From Cherax quadricarinatus (lineage: Eukaryota > Arthropoda > Malacostraca > Decapoda > Parastacidae), in assembly GCF_038502225.1 (NCBI RefSeq), contig NW_027196445.1, positions 1 to 64,000 on the forward strand: a stretch of DNA of 64,000 nt, given 5' to 3'. How positions within the stretch are numbered: position 1 is the stretch's first letter; the number at the start of each line of letters is the position of its first letter. A program made the position numbers and the translations under genes. Below, in pieces: positions 43,802 through 58,800 of the stretch. The notes beneath the pieces were generated by a model. The model did no database searches, had not been told where the DNA came from, and was given only the letters and a program-made list of their open reading frames with translations.

Positions 43802-46800
43802 TGTTGTATGTTCAGTCCCCTTGCACACAATTTGGAGGGAAAACTTTTGATATTTTGGTCCATCCTGGACCATTGTAAAGTATATGATAAGGGTCTAGGA
43901 CAAACTGAAATACCATCTAAACTTTCACTACAAATTGTAGTTTAGTTGTGAATTGCTCCAGCCACTGTATTGTAACTTTTTCTTTTCAATAAATTTTATT
44001 GATATTTTTTGTAAGTGTTCTAGTCAATCATTAGGTTTTAGTTTATGATTATTTAGCAGAAGTAACCATTTAGGTCATGCATATTGCACTGGATTGCATC
44101 AGAATAAGGAGATAATAATTTGACATTGTTTTCTTGCAGATGAGGAGAGGCACTTCTCAGACTTTGAATTACAGTTCAGAGCCTTCACCTCCCATGTTTA
44201 ATTCATTTCAAACACTGGAACCTGGGATAGAATACGACAATATACCTGCATCTGTAAGCATCTTCATTTTTGTTACTTGTATTTGTTTCAAGTTTTCTCA
44301 ACAACTCTTAGTCGGAGATGGGTGCACTAGAGATAAAAAGAAATGATTATTAATGTTACAAATGAAAAGAAGTTGGATGTAATAGCACTAAGTGAAACAA
44401 AGGTAATAAGGTTAGAATTTCAATGAGGGAAGATGGTAAATGGGACTAGATTGGATATATCTGAGAGAATCAGAACTAGAGGAATAGCAGTATTGAATGA
44501 TCACCTATGGAATGTAAAGATGGATAAGTGGGTCAGTTCAAGAATTATGTGGCTTAGAATGAAGATGGGATGGGAGAAGTGGGTTACAGTAAAGGTGTAG
44601 GTACCTAGGTAATAAGAGGTGTTTGAGAGAGATTTTGAGAGATGTTAAGTGAATGCTTAGTGAGTTTTGATCCAAAAATGAGAGAATAATTTGTCTATTT
44701 ACTAGTATACTGCCCCATAATATAACCTGTTGACTGGGAAATCACATAGGCTTGACCATTCTTCCTCTCAGCCTGAGTTATGCAGTATTCCACCTGTGAA
44801 AGAGGGGGCAGTTAATTCTTCATTGTTTTGAGCCAAATGAGAGAATTATTGTGGGGGATCAAAATGTTAAAGTGAGTGAGACTGCTGTAGATAGTGTAGT
44901 GCTGTAGATAAGTTTGGAGTGTCAAGAGTTCAGTGAAAAATAAATAAAAAAAGGCACAATACTGTGACTGGAAATGGTCCAAGTCGGATCGAAACGTCGT
45001 CGTAAGCTCCTCTCTTCTATGTGCGGGTTATTTGTGTATCAGTGAAAAATAGTTTGGTATGATATAGTTGAGGTATGATATAGGTGGAATGACAGCAGTT
45101 TGTTTAATTACAAGATAAAAGGTTAATGTAATATCTACTCTCATACTCCTTAAAGCTATATAATCTATGAACCCAAGACAAGGTATAATGAACAACTGTC
45201 AATAAATAAACAGAAGAATGGACAGGGACTTGCACCATCGTTCATTCATATATCAGGTCTAATACTGTAACCACTCAGGCATGAATTATGGTTTGAGTCC
45301 CCATCCATTCTTCTGTTCATTCACTGACAGTTGTTCATTATGGCTTGTCTTGAGCTTATTTGCTCTATGACTTTGAGAGGTATGAGAATAGATGGAGTAC
45401 TGTGAAAGCTTGAGGGGCTGTGGGATGAGACAGTAGGGTTACAGTTGGTGCCATTGATACAGCCACATCATACAAGTCCTGGTTGTAAAAGTGGTTACAG
45501 CTTCTGGCCTACTAAATGGTTCAAATCTGTCCACTCTTCCATTAATTCATAAACTGTATTATTAATTTTTGTAGTATGTAAAGTTTTTTTTTTTTTTATC
45601 ACACTGGCCGATTCCCACCAAGGCAGGGTGGCCCGAAAAAGAAAAACTTTCACCATCATTCACTCCATCACTGTCTTGCCAGAAGGGTGCTTTACACTAC
45701 AGTTTTTAAACTGCAACATTAACACCCCTCCTTCAGAGTGCAGGCACTGTACTTCCCATCTCCAGGACTCAAGTCCGGCCTGCCGGTTTCCCTGAACCCC
45801 TTCATAAATGTTACTTTGCTCACACTCCAACAGCATGTCAAGTATTAAAAACCATTTGTCTCCATTCACTCCTATCAAACACTCTCACGCATGCCTGCTG
45901 GAAGTCCAAGCCCCTCGCACACAAAACCTCCTTTACCCCCTCCCTCCAACCTTTCCTAGGCCGACCCCTACCCCGCCTTCCTTCCACTACAGACTGATAC
46001 ACTCTTGAAGCCATTCTGTTTCACTCCATTCTCTCTACATGTCCGAACCACCTCAACAACCCTTCCTCAGCCCTCTGGACAACAGTTTTGGTAATCCCGC
46101 ACCTCCTCCTAACTTCCAAACTACGAATTCTCTGCATTATATTCACACCACACATTGCCCTCAGACATGACATCTCCACTGCCTCCAGCCTTCTCCTCGC
46201 TGCAACATTCATCACCCATGCTTCACACCCATATAAGAGTGTTGGTAAAACTATACTCTCATACATTCCCCTCTTTGCCTCCAAGGACAAAGTTCTTTGT
46301 CTCCACAGACTCCTAAGTGCACCAATCACCCTTTTCCCCTCATCAATTCTATGATTCACCTCATCTTTCATAGACCCATCCGCTGACACGTCCACTCCCA
46401 AATATCTGAATACATTCACCTCCTCCATACTCTCTCCCTCCAATCTGATATCCAATCTTTCATCACCTAATCTTTTTGTTATCCTCATAACCTTACTCTT
46501 TCCTGTATTCACTTTTAATTTTCTTCTTTTGCACACCCTACCAAATTCATCCACCAATCTCTGCAACTTCTCTTCAGAATCTCCCAAGAGCACAGTGTCA
46601 TCAGCAAAGAGCAACTGTGACAACTCCCACTTTGTGTGATTCTTTATCTTTTAACTCCACGCCTCTTGCCAAGACCCTCGCATTTACTTCTCTTACAACC
46701 CCATCTATAAATATATTAAACAACCACGGTGACATCACACATCCTTGTCTAAGGCCTACTTTTACTGGGAAATAATTTCCCTCTTTCCTACATACTCTAA

Positions 46801-49800
46801 CTTGAGCCTCACTATCCTCGTAAAAACTCTTTACTGCTTTCAGTAACCTACCTCCTACACCATACACCTGCAACATCTGCCACATTGCCCCCTATCCACC
46901 CTGTCATATGCCTTTTCCAAATCCATAAATGCCACAAAGACCTCTTTAGCCTTATCTAAATACTGTTCACTTATATGTTTCACTGTAAACACCTGGTCCA
47001 CACACCCCCTACCTTTCCTAAAGCCTCCTTGTTCATCTGCTATCCTATTCTCCGTCTTACTCTTAATTCTTTCAATAATAACTCTACCATACACTTTACC
47101 AGGTATACTCAACAGACTTATCCCCCTATAAATTTTGCACTCTCTTTTATCCCCTTTGCCTTTATACAAAGGAACTATGCATGCTCTCTGCCAATCCCTA
47201 GGTACCTTACCCTCTTCCATACATTTATTAAATAATTGCACCAACCACTCCAAAACTATATCCCCACCTGCTTTTAACATTTCTGTCTTTATCCCATCAA
47301 TCCCGGCTGCTTTACCCCCTTTCATTTTACCTACTGCCTCACGAACTTCCCCCACACTCACAACTGGCTCTTCCTCACTCCTACAAGATGTTATTCCTCC
47401 TTGCCCTATACACGAAATCACAGCTTCCCTATCTTCATCAACATTTAACAATTCCTCAAAATATTTCCTCCATCTTCCCAATACCTCTAACTCTCCATTT
47501 AATAACTCTCCTCTCCTATTTTTAACTGACAAATCCATTTGTTCTCTAGGCTTTCTTAACTTGTTAATCTCCCTCCAAAACTTTTTCTTATTTTCAACAA
47601 AATTTGTTGATAACATCTCACCCACTCTCTCATTTGCTCTCTTTTTACATTGCTTCACCACTCTCTTAACCTCTCTCTTTTTCTCCATATACTCTTCCCT
47701 CCTTGCATCACTTCTACTTTGTAAAAACTTCTCATATGCTAACTTTTTCTCCCTTACTACTCTCTTTACATCATCATTCCACCAATCGCTCCTCTTCCCT
47801 CCCGCACCCACTTTCCTGTAACCACAAACTTCTGCTGAACACTAACACTACATTTTTAAAACTACCCCATACCTCTTCGACCCCATTGCTTATGCTCTCA
47901 TTAGCCCATCAATCCTCCAATAGCTGTTTATATCTTACCCTAACTGCCTCCTCTTTTAGTTTATAAACCTTCACCTCTCTCTTCCCTGATGCTTCTATTC
48001 TCCTTGTATCCCATCTACCTTTTACTCTCAGTGTAGCTACAACTAGAAAGTGATCTGATATATCTGTGGCCCCTCTATAAACATGTACATCCTGAAGTCT
48101 ACTCAACAGTCTTTTATCTACCAATACATAATCCAACAAACTACTGTCATTTTGCCCTACATCATATCTTGTATACTTATTTATCCTCTTATTTTAAGAA
48201 AATGTATTACCTATAACTAAACCCCTTTCTATACAAAGTTCAATCAAAGGGCTCCCATTATCATTTACACCTGGCACCCCAAACTTACCTACCACACCCT
48301 CTCTAAAAGTTTCTCCTACTTTAGCATTCAGGTCCCCTACCACAATTACTCTCTCACTTGGTTCAAAGGCTCCTATACATTCACTTAACATCTCCCAAAA
48401 TCTCTCTCTCTCTCTCTCTGCATTCCTCTCTTCTCCAGGTGCATACACGCTTATTATGACCCACTTTTCGCATCCAACCTTTACTTTAATCCACATAATT
48501 CTTGAATATACACATTCATATTATCTTTTCTCCTTCCATAATTGATCATTCAACATTACTGCTACCCCTTCCTTTGCTCTAACTCTCTCAGATACTCCAG
48601 ATTTAATCCCATTTATTTCCCTCCACCGAAACTCCCCTACCCCCTTCAGCTTTGTTTCACTTAAGGCCAGGACATCCAACTTCTTTTCATTCATAACATC
48701 AGCAATCATCTGTTTCTTGTCATCCGCACTACATCCACGCACATTCAAGCATCCCAGTTTTATAAAGTTTTTCTTCTTCTCTTTTTTAGTAAATGTCTAC
48801 AGGAGAAGGGGTTACTAGCCCATTGCTCCCGGCATTTTAGTCGCCTCATACGACACGCATGACTTACGGAGGAAAGATTCTTTTCCACTTCCCCATGGAC
48901 AATAGAAGAAATAAAGGAGAACAAGAGCTATTTAGAAAAAGGAGAAAAACCTAGATGCATGTATATATATATGCATGTGTGTGTCTGTGAAGTGTGACCA
49001 AAGTGTAAGTAGGAGTAGCAAGATATCCCTGTTATCTAGCGTGTTTATGAGATGGAAAAAGAATTTTTTACTACATTATATTCATGGAAGTGCTAAACTC
49101 ATTAATGTCCTTGGTATTATAAGTAATCAGATTTGATTTGATGAATGCGAGGATAGCTCTATTTCCTTGGATTAAGAATACTTCATCAATATGCCTCACT
49201 TGAAGGATTCTTCACTACAGTAGTACTATTTCTCCCCACTCTTCCTTCATTTCTCCATTCTGAGTGCTGTATTTTTTCAAACAGTACCTTTAATACAGTA
49301 CCAACATGTTCATCAGACCTTTGATACTGAACTCATTTTTTTTTTCTCAGTTTTAATCTGTTTTAAGGTTAGCCCACATATATAAATACAAGATGTTTAC
49401 ATTGATATACAAGATGTCTACAGATTTGCCATTTTTTTGTCTTGGAAACTTATAATACTGTAGCACAGTTTTTCTTCTATTCTCTGTTTGGTGTGATTTT
49501 TTTCTCTCTCATAGTAGCCTCAAACTTATTTATAGAGAATTCCTCCTGTGAGCTACCCTCAGTTTTATATTTTTTAGCATTCTCTAAATTTTTCTTGCTT
49601 CTGGCTTACCTTTCAACAAGTCTGCTAATAATGACATCTAGGTGGATATAAGTAGGTAGTGCATCCATCATGATAATAGCAGAGGATCAAGCCTCCAGTA
49701 CAACTACAACTTGTAGTCAGTGATCCAAATGATTACATTAGGAGTGAGTGGAGGGAAGTGGTTTTTGTGACCATGTACTGTTGGAATGTGAGCAAGGTAG

Positions 49801-52800
49801 CATTCATGAAGAGAATAAGAAAAACTAGATTTTCCTTATTTGATGTACAACAGTAGACATTCTGTTATTGAATGTTTATTTTACTTTTCTCAGCATTCCC
49901 AAGGTCTTGTACTTCGAGAAATGCCTGACACAGAGTGGAAGATGGTTCCTGACCCAAGACGTCTCAGAGAAGCTCGCAGGTAAAGTAATATTTGTAAACT
50001 TTTCTTGCAGTGTCTTTATTATTACCTCCAATGTACAGTGTATATTTCAATATATATACAGTGGACCCCCGGTATTTGATATTAATCCGTTCCTGAGAGC
50101 TCATCGAATACCGAAAATATCGAAAAGCGAATCAATTTTCCCCATAAGAAATAATGGAAATCAAATTAATCCGTGCAAGACACCCAAAAGTATGAAAAAA
50201 ATATTTTACCACATGAAATATTAAGTTTAATGCAAAAGAATAATTACAATAACAATAGAATAATTGACACTTACCTTTAATGAAGATCTGGTGATGATTG
50301 ATGGGATGGGAGGAGGGGAGAGTGTGGATGGTGTTAGTATTTAGAAGGGGAATCCCCTTCCATTAGGACTTGAGGTAGCAAGTCCTTTTCTGGGGTTACT
50401 TCCCTTCTTCTTTTAATGCCACTAGGACCAGCTTGAGAGTCACTGGACCTCTGTCGCACAACAAATCTGTCCATAGAGCTCTGTACCTCCCGTTCCTTTA
50501 CGATTTGTCTAAAATGGGCCACAACATTGTCGATAAATTAGACACATGTGCAACTCTTGGGTATCTTTGAGGAAACGTTTTGCCACACAGTGGCTTCATC
50601 AGTCCATACAAAGGAGAATCTTGAAGAACAGGAGGAGAATGAGGTAATCAGTCCCTCAACCTTGAGTAGATGTGGTCAGTCCATCAATCTTGAATAGATT
50701 GATGGAATAGATTCCATGATGTTGCAGTGTCTGACAAGTTGTGCAAGAAAGGTATAAAATACCGACAATATGAAAGTTAAGACACATGTGCAACATCTGG
50801 ATATCTTTATTGTAGACGTTTCGCCATCCAGTGGCTTTATCAATACAGATTCTAGGACATAATAGGAAGACAGTAGAACTATATATATCTTGGTTCAGAG
50901 GACATCTACAAGACCTTCTTCACGGCTGCTGCAACTAACCCATCTCTTTGGGAAGGACCTACTTCCACTGGGGAATCCCGCCTACCAGTGACTGCCCTCG
51001 TCTGCTGCCCGTCCCTTCCACTGACGCCTATATAAACGCCAGTCTTCTTGCCTTTGCTCCAGATTCTCCTCCACCACGATGCTGTGAACGCTAACTCCAA
51101 GGCCGAGGGACTGATTACCTCATCTTTTGTATATAGTTCTACTGTCTTCCTATTATGTCCTAGAATCTGTATTGATAAAGCCACTGGATGGCGAAACGTC
51201 TACAATAAAGATATCCAGATGTTGCACATGTGTCTTAACTTTCAGATTTATACACCCTCCAAGTCAATCTATTTTGCTCCATCCTCTCTAAATGTCCACT
51301 GATAGACAACATAAATATAAAAATATAATTATCCTGTCTTTCAGGCAGATGGCAAGGATAACAAACGAAGAGCTTGTTAAAAAGGATGAGGATGGCGACA
51401 CGTAAGTTCAGCAGTGAATTTTTTTATTTGACACCTGACCTTGTGCTGTAATATGTTGCAAAAATATTTCTCTAATATGACATGGATTATTGTAATTCCT
51501 AGATCATTAGTGTTATCTGAATTCAGGCTATTTGTTGACTAATGCATTGAAATTATAGGGAGCATTTCAAGGATTATATATATATGTATATATAAACATC
51601 AAATTTTGTGATTGCAGGCTTTTCATTGTTCTGGCATGTCAGAAATTAGAGACAGAGAACTACACAGAGTTACTAATAGCAGTGCTAGAGCGTCTCGAAG
51701 GAATAAATTTGTGCTGCGATAGAGTGATAAACAGAGTCACTAAACGATGTGATGAGTGCGGCAATGCTGACCAATCCAGATTCTATTCTCCATTGGGCAT
51801 GAAGAATCATGAGGTAATGTATTTTTCTTTTCCAACAAACCAGCCATATCCCACTGACCTAAAAAGAAAAATGAAAGATTTTATATTTAAATTTAGTAAT
51901 TTATACAGAAGGGGTTACTAGCCCCTATATTATTAACATTAATTTACAATTAAGGGCTGAACCCAAAAGGGTCATAGTGCTACAGGGAGGGATGTGTTAA
52001 AGAAGGAATATATGGACGTTAGTAGGGAGTGAGTGAGGGGCAGGAGTGTTCAAGGGTAAGGGTTATTAGTAGTAGAAGAGTAGTGTGCCACTCGACTCAC
52101 TACTGGGTAGCAAGAGGCATGGAGGCATTGAGATTCAGTCTGGGGAAGGCAACAATAGCTACAGTTTTAGGGATCACTGCCCTTCAACAGCTGGACATGA
52201 CCTCAAGGGGATTGACTTTACAGTAGGGTCCCTCTTATATGGCAGGTTAAGTTCCAGGCTACTGCCAGAAAGGGGAATGCCATTTTTTCCACTTAAAAAT
52301 GCATGTAAATGCCAGATAACAAGTTTACACTAATGTATATTAAGTTAACAATAGAACGAAGCATTAACCCTTTGACTGTCGCAACGCCCAATCCTGAGGT
52401 GTCTCCTGGTGTCGCAAAATTTAAAAAAAAAAAAAAATTATTTTTTCTTATGAAATGATAGAGAATCTTTTCCCGATTGTAAAGACACCAAAAAAACGAA
52501 ATTTGATGGAAAAATGACGGAATTACGCTCTCGCGAAGTTAGCGACCTCGGCGATATTTACAAATTGGCGATTTCGCCCACTTTGAGCCCTATTTTCGGC
52601 TAATTCCATTATTCCAGTCAACCAAACTCATAGCTATTTCTTCAGAACTCCATTTTTTTCATCGATTGAGTACAGGAAACTGCCCATTTACCGATTTCAA
52701 CTACCCAATAACATGGTCAGAAATTTGCAATTTGGCCAATTTCACGAAAATTAAAAAATATGACAATTTCAAAATAAGGACCAGAATGAACAATGCAGAC

Positions 52801-55800
52801 ATTCCTGGCTCTAAAATAACATTTTCTTTGTTCATCAGTCATGTCTCCAGGCCCCTCTGATATTACTCTTGCTTTTTATTTTGAAATTTTATTCAAACAA
52901 AAAATAGAAAGATTTACTGTTATGCAGACTACTGCAATACTGTAATAATTGTAAAAATTACATCAATCCATTCATGACTGCATATTAGAATGGCTATTTG
53001 GACATTTATTGGACAATGATATCATTTGTTTACTTTTGAACATCAGCAAAAATCAAACATTTCCCGTACTTTGTGCTCCATTTCCAGGTTCTTTTTATAG
53101 TAAAATTAATCAAAATCACCTCTATTTCTATAATATAGTTTCCATTCTATCAAATGAGACCAAGAAAACGAAAATACAACCACAAATACTATAGGAAAAT
53201 AGACCACAAAGTCGGCATTTTAATTAAAAAAAAAAAGCGTCGGAGTTTTTTTTTCTCATTATGCACTGCGTGCTCCAGGATTTTTTTTATATGGTGCACA
53301 CTGACCACACAGACCCATTCTCTCACATGTGTGCCTACCAGCTTTCTCCTGCCTGATTTGAAGCTGCTGGAATTTATGAGTATATATACGTCAAACATGG
53401 TACCTCGTAAACGTATATATACGGCTGCGACAGTCAAAGGGTTAAAAAACAATAAATATTAAAATACACACAGTACACTCATTACTTACCTTAAAATATT
53501 TGTAGTCTTAATGTAGGGTGAAAAATGAGTAGGATTTATTTTAAGAAGGTCAGGTGTAGGAGGTATGGTAGCCAGCCAGGCCACCCCACTCACACGTAAT
53601 ATACTACGACATTTAAAGTGCCCCAGAGCGATAAAATGCATATACAGTACATTCACTACTTACCTTAAAATATTTGGACTTCATGTATGGTGAGAGGTGA
53701 GTAAACAAGGTAAAAGGAATAAACGAGAGAGAACAAGTAAACAAGATTATTATTATTATAATCAAAAGGAAGTGCTAAACCTACCAGGGTCATACAGCAC
53801 TGCAGGGTAGGAATTGATGCAGAATCTAAGGATAAATAAGGGTGGAGAAAACAAAGGTAAAGTTAGGAGGGGCTGTGAGGAGTGCTAAAGGAAGGATTAT
53901 CAAAGTTTGTGTAATAACTCAGTTGCTGTCAAAAAGTCGATGAGGGAGTCTGTCATCAAGGAGGGAAAATAAAGTAACGGGGGTAGAGCGGCAGTGACGT
54001 CAGAGGAAAATTCTGCATGCTCATTTATAGACAGGATGCAGAGGATGTAAACAGATGAACCCATTTGGTTATGGTTGATACACATTCATTTACACCTAAC
54101 CTGGCCGTCTCCCACCGAGGCAGGGTGGCCCAAAAAGAAAGAAAATCCCCAAAAAGAAAATACTTTCATCATTCAACACTTTCACTCGTACATAATTACT
54201 GTTTTTGCAGAGGTGCCCAGAACACAACAGTTTCAAAGCGTATAATTATAAAGATATGCAACATATCCCTCCAAACTACCAATATCCCAAACCCCTCCTT
54301 TAACCCTTTGAGGGTCGAGAGACCCTCTCCCAAATTCGTTCTCGGGGTCGAAAAATTTTTGAAAAAAAAAAAAAAAAAAAATTCTTATGAAATGAGAGAA
54401 TCTTCTTCTGATCATAATGACACCAAAAATATGAAATTTGATGAAAAACTTATGGAATTGTGCTCTTGCAAAGTTAGCGATTTTGCCTATTTTCGGCCAG
54501 ATCCAATGTTGCAGTTGACTAAAATCATAGCTATTTCCCTAGAACTCCACTTGTTCTATCGATTGAGTACAAGAATCTGCCCATTTACCAATTTCAACTA
54601 CCCAATAAAGTGGCCACAAATTGGCAATTTGGGCAATTTCACACAAATTTCAAAATAGGGTTCAGAATAAACAAGACAGACATTCATGGCACTAAAATAA
54701 CATTTTGTCTGTTCATTAGTCATGTCTCTAGGCCCCTCTTACATTACTTTTGCTTTCCATTTTGAATTTTTATTTTCACAGAAAATAGTTTTTTCTGTTA
54801 TGTATACTACTGCATCATTGTAAAAATGGTATAAATGATATCAGTGCACTTACGAAAGAATATTAGACTCACCAGTTGACGTGTATTGGACGCGTAGCTT
54901 GATTTGTTTACTCTTGAATATCACCAAAAATCGATAATTTTTGCTACTTTGAGCTCAATTTCAAGGTACTTGTCATTCTGAAACCAATCAAAATCATCTC
55001 TAATTCTGTGTAAAAATGGTATATACCGACAAGATGAAATTAAGACACATGTGCAACATCTGGGTATCTTTATTGTAGACGTTTCGCCATTCAGTGTCCT
55101 AGAATTTGTATTGATAAAGCCACTGGATGGCGAAATGTCTACAATAAAGATACCCAGATGTTGCACACGTGTCTTAATTTCATCTCTAATTCTGTAACAT
55201 ATCTTCCATTCTATCAAATGAGACCAAGGAAACAAGAATACAACCATAAATACCATACGAAAATTCACTAGAAAGTCACTTTTAAACCAAAAGCACAGTC
55301 AAAGTTTTTTTTTCTCATTATGCACAGCGTGCTTCAGGATTTTTTTTATACTGCACACACTGACCTCACAGACCCATTCTTTCATATGTAGGCCTGCCAG
55401 CTTTCCTTCACCAGATTTGAAGGCGCTAGAATTTAGGCGTACACGTATGTGAACAACCCTGGCTGCAATGACGTGCTTGTACGTGACCGACCCTCAAAGG
55501 GTTAAAGTGCAGGCATTGTACTTCCCATTTCCAGTACTCAAGTCCAGCTATATAAAAATAATCGGTTTCCCTGAATACCTTCACTAAATATTACCCTGCT
55601 CACTCTCCAATAGCTCATCAGGTCCCAAATACCATTCGTCTCCATTCACTCCTATCTAACAAGCATGGCTTACACATCCTTACTGGAAGTCCAAGCCCCT
55701 CACCCACAAAACCTCCTTTACCCCCTCCAACCTTTTCGATGATAACCTCTACCCCGCCTTCCTCACCCTACAGATTTATACACTCTCCATGTCATTCTAC

Positions 55801-58800
55801 TTTGAGCCATTCTCTCTAAATGACCAAACCAACTGAACAACCCCTCTTCAGCCCTATGACTAATACTTTTATTAACTCCACACCTTCTCCTAATTTCCAC
55901 ACTTCAAATTCTCTGCATAATATTTACACCACACATTGCCCTTAGACAGGACATCTCCACTGCCTCCTCGTTGCAGCATTTACAACCCAAGCTTCACACC
56001 CATATAAGAGTGTTGGTACCACTATACTTTCATACATTCCCTTCTTTGCCTCCAGAGATAATTTTTTTTTGTCTACACATATACCTCAGTGCACCACTCA
56101 CCTTTTTTCCTTCAATTCTATGGTTAACTTCATCCTTCATAAATCCATCCACTGACACGTCAACTCCCAAATATCTGAAAACATTCACTTCTTCCATACT
56201 CCTCCTCTCCAATTTGATATCAAATATTTAAATCATTTGATACCCTCATCACCTTACTCTTTTCTATGTTCACTTTCAACTTTCTATATACACACACTCC
56301 CAAACTTGTCCACTAATCTTTGCAAATTTTCTTTAGAATCTCCCATAAGCACAGTATCATCAGCAAAAAGTAACTGTGTCAGTTCCCATTTTGTATTTGA
56401 TTCCCCATAATTTAATCTCAACCCTCTCCCCAACACCCTAGCATTTACTTCTTTTACAACCCCATCTATAAATATATTAAACAACCATGGTGACATAACA
56501 CATCCCTGTCTAAGACCTACCTTTACCGGGAAGTAGTCTCCCTCTCTTCTACACACCCTAACCTGAGCCTCACTATCCTCATAAAAACTCTTTATGGCAT
56601 TTAGTAACTTACTACCTATTCCATATATGTACTTGCAACATCTGCCACATTGCTCCCCTATCCACTCTCTCATATGCCTTTTCTAAATCCATAAATGCAA
56701 TGAAAACTTCCCTACCTTTTTCTAAATACTGTTTACATATATGCACTACATATATGTTTTCATAATATATGCATTACGTAGAATGAAAGGGGGTAAAGCA
56801 GCTGGAACTGATGGGATCATGACAGAAATGTTAAAAGCAGGGGGGGATATAGTGTTGGAGTGGTTGGTACTTTTGTTTAATAAATGTATGAAAGAGGAGA
56901 AGGTACTTAGGGATTGGCGGAGAGCATGTATAGTCCCTTTATATAAAGGGAAAGGGGACAAAAGAGACTGTAAAAATTATAGAGGAATAAGTTTACTGAG
57001 TATACCAGGAAAAGTGTACGGTAGGGTTATAATTGAAAGAATTAGAGGTAAGACAGAATGTAGGATTGCGGATGAGCAAGGAGGTTTCAGAGTGGGTAGG
57101 GGATGTGTAGATCAAGTGTTTACATTGAAGCACATATGTGAACAGTATTTAGATAAAGGTAGGGAAGTTTTTATTGCATTTATGGATTTAGAAAAAGCAT
57201 ATGAGTGGATAGAGGAGCAATGTGGCAGATGTTGCAAGTATATGGAATAGGTGGTAAGTTATTAAATGCTGTAAAGAGTTTTTATGAGGATAGTGAGGCT
57301 CAGGTTAGGGTGTGTAGAAGAGAGGGAGACTACTTCCCGGTAAAAGTAGGTCTTAGACAGGGGTTGTAAAGGAAGTAAATGCTAGGGTGTTCGGGAGAGG
57401 GGTGGGATTAAATTTTGGGGAATCAAATTCAAAATGGGAATTGACACAGTTACTTTTTGCTGATGATACTGTGCTTATGGGAGATTCTAAATTAAAATTG
57501 CAAAGGTTAGTGGATGAGTTTGGGAATGTGTGTAAAGGTAGAAAGTTGAAAGTGAACATAGAAAAGAGTAAGGTAATGAGGGTATCAAATGATTTAGATA
57601 AAGAAAAACTGGATATCAATTTGGGGAGGAGGAGTATGGAAGAAGTGAATGTTTTCAGATACTTGGGAGTTGACGTGTCAGCGGATGGATTTATGAAGGA
57701 TGAGGTTAATCATAGAATTGATGAGGGAAAAAAGGCGAGTGGTGCGTTCAGGTATATTTTTTTTTTCAATAAACCGGCCGTATCCCACCAAGGCAGGGTG
57801 GCCCAAAAAGAAAAATGAAAGTTTCTCTTTTTAAATTTAGTAATTTATACGGGAGAAGGGGTTACTAGCCCCTTGCTCCTGGCATTTTAGTCGCCTCTTA
57901 CAACACGCATGGCTTACGGAGGAAGAATTCTGTTCCACTTCCCCATGGAGATAAGAGGAAATAAACAACAACAAGAACTAGAAAGAAAATAGAAGAAAAC
58001 CCAGAGGGATGTGTATATATACATATATATGCTTGTACATGCATGTGTAGTGTGACCTAAGTGTAAGTAGAAGTAACAAGACGTACCTGAAATCTTGCAT
58101 GTTTATGAGACAGAAAAAAAGGACACCAGCAATCCTACCATCATGTAAAACAATTACAGGCTTTCGTTTTACACTCACTTGGCAGGACGGTAGTACCTCC
58201 CTGGCCGGTTGCTGTCTACCAACCTACAGGTATATGTGGAGTCAAAAAATGTTATCTATGGAGGCAAAGAAGGGAATGTATGAAAGTATAGTAGTACCAA
58301 CACTCTTATATGGGTGTGAAGCTTGGGTGGTAAATGCAGCAGCGAGGAGACGGTTGGAGGCAGTGGAAATGTCCTGTTTAAGGGCAATGTGTGGTGTAAA
58401 TATTATGCAGAAAATTCGGAGTGTGGAAATTAGGAAAAGGTGTGGAGTTAATAAAAGTATTAGTCAGAGGGCAGAAGAGGGGTTGTTGAGGTGGTTTGGT
58501 CATTTAGAGAGAATGGATCAAAGAAGAATGACATGGAAAGCATATAAATCTATAGGGGAAGGAAGGAGGGGTAGGGGTCGTCCTCGAAAGGGTTGGAGAG
58601 AGGGGGTAAAGGAGGTTTTGTGGGCAAGGGGCTTGCACTTCCAGCAAGTGTGCATGAGCGTGTTAGATAGGAGTGAATGGAGACGAATGGTACTTGGGAC
58701 CTGACGATCTGTTGGAGTGTGAGCAGGGTAATATTTAGTGAAGGGATTCAGGGAAACCGGTTATTTTCATATAGTCGGACTTGAGTCCTGGAAATGGGAA

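Larger units (their letters stand above)
54085..56745 (-). mobile_element. RTE-like LINE (family C), copy 4: 3' half, split by a piggyBac-like element
   Basis: 54085-54303 (3'UTR) and 55502-56745 (C-terminus and palm) join across the TTAA insertion. Minus-strand landmarks are 'SFYEDSEAQVRVCRREGDYF', 'GLRQGCVMSPWLFNIFIDGV', LLFADDTVLMGDS and VFRYLGVDVSVDGFMKDEVN. Frameshifts are present. It meets copy 5 head-to-head at about 56745. Confidence 0.8.

Noticed and set aside
47135..47821. 228-codon plus frame
   Set aside because: Antisense shadow of the RTE RT on the minus strand.
53154..53462. Small plus frame MRPRKRKYNHKYY...
   Set aside because: Lies inside the piggyBac-like MITE; the matching region of its relatives is not open in the same way.
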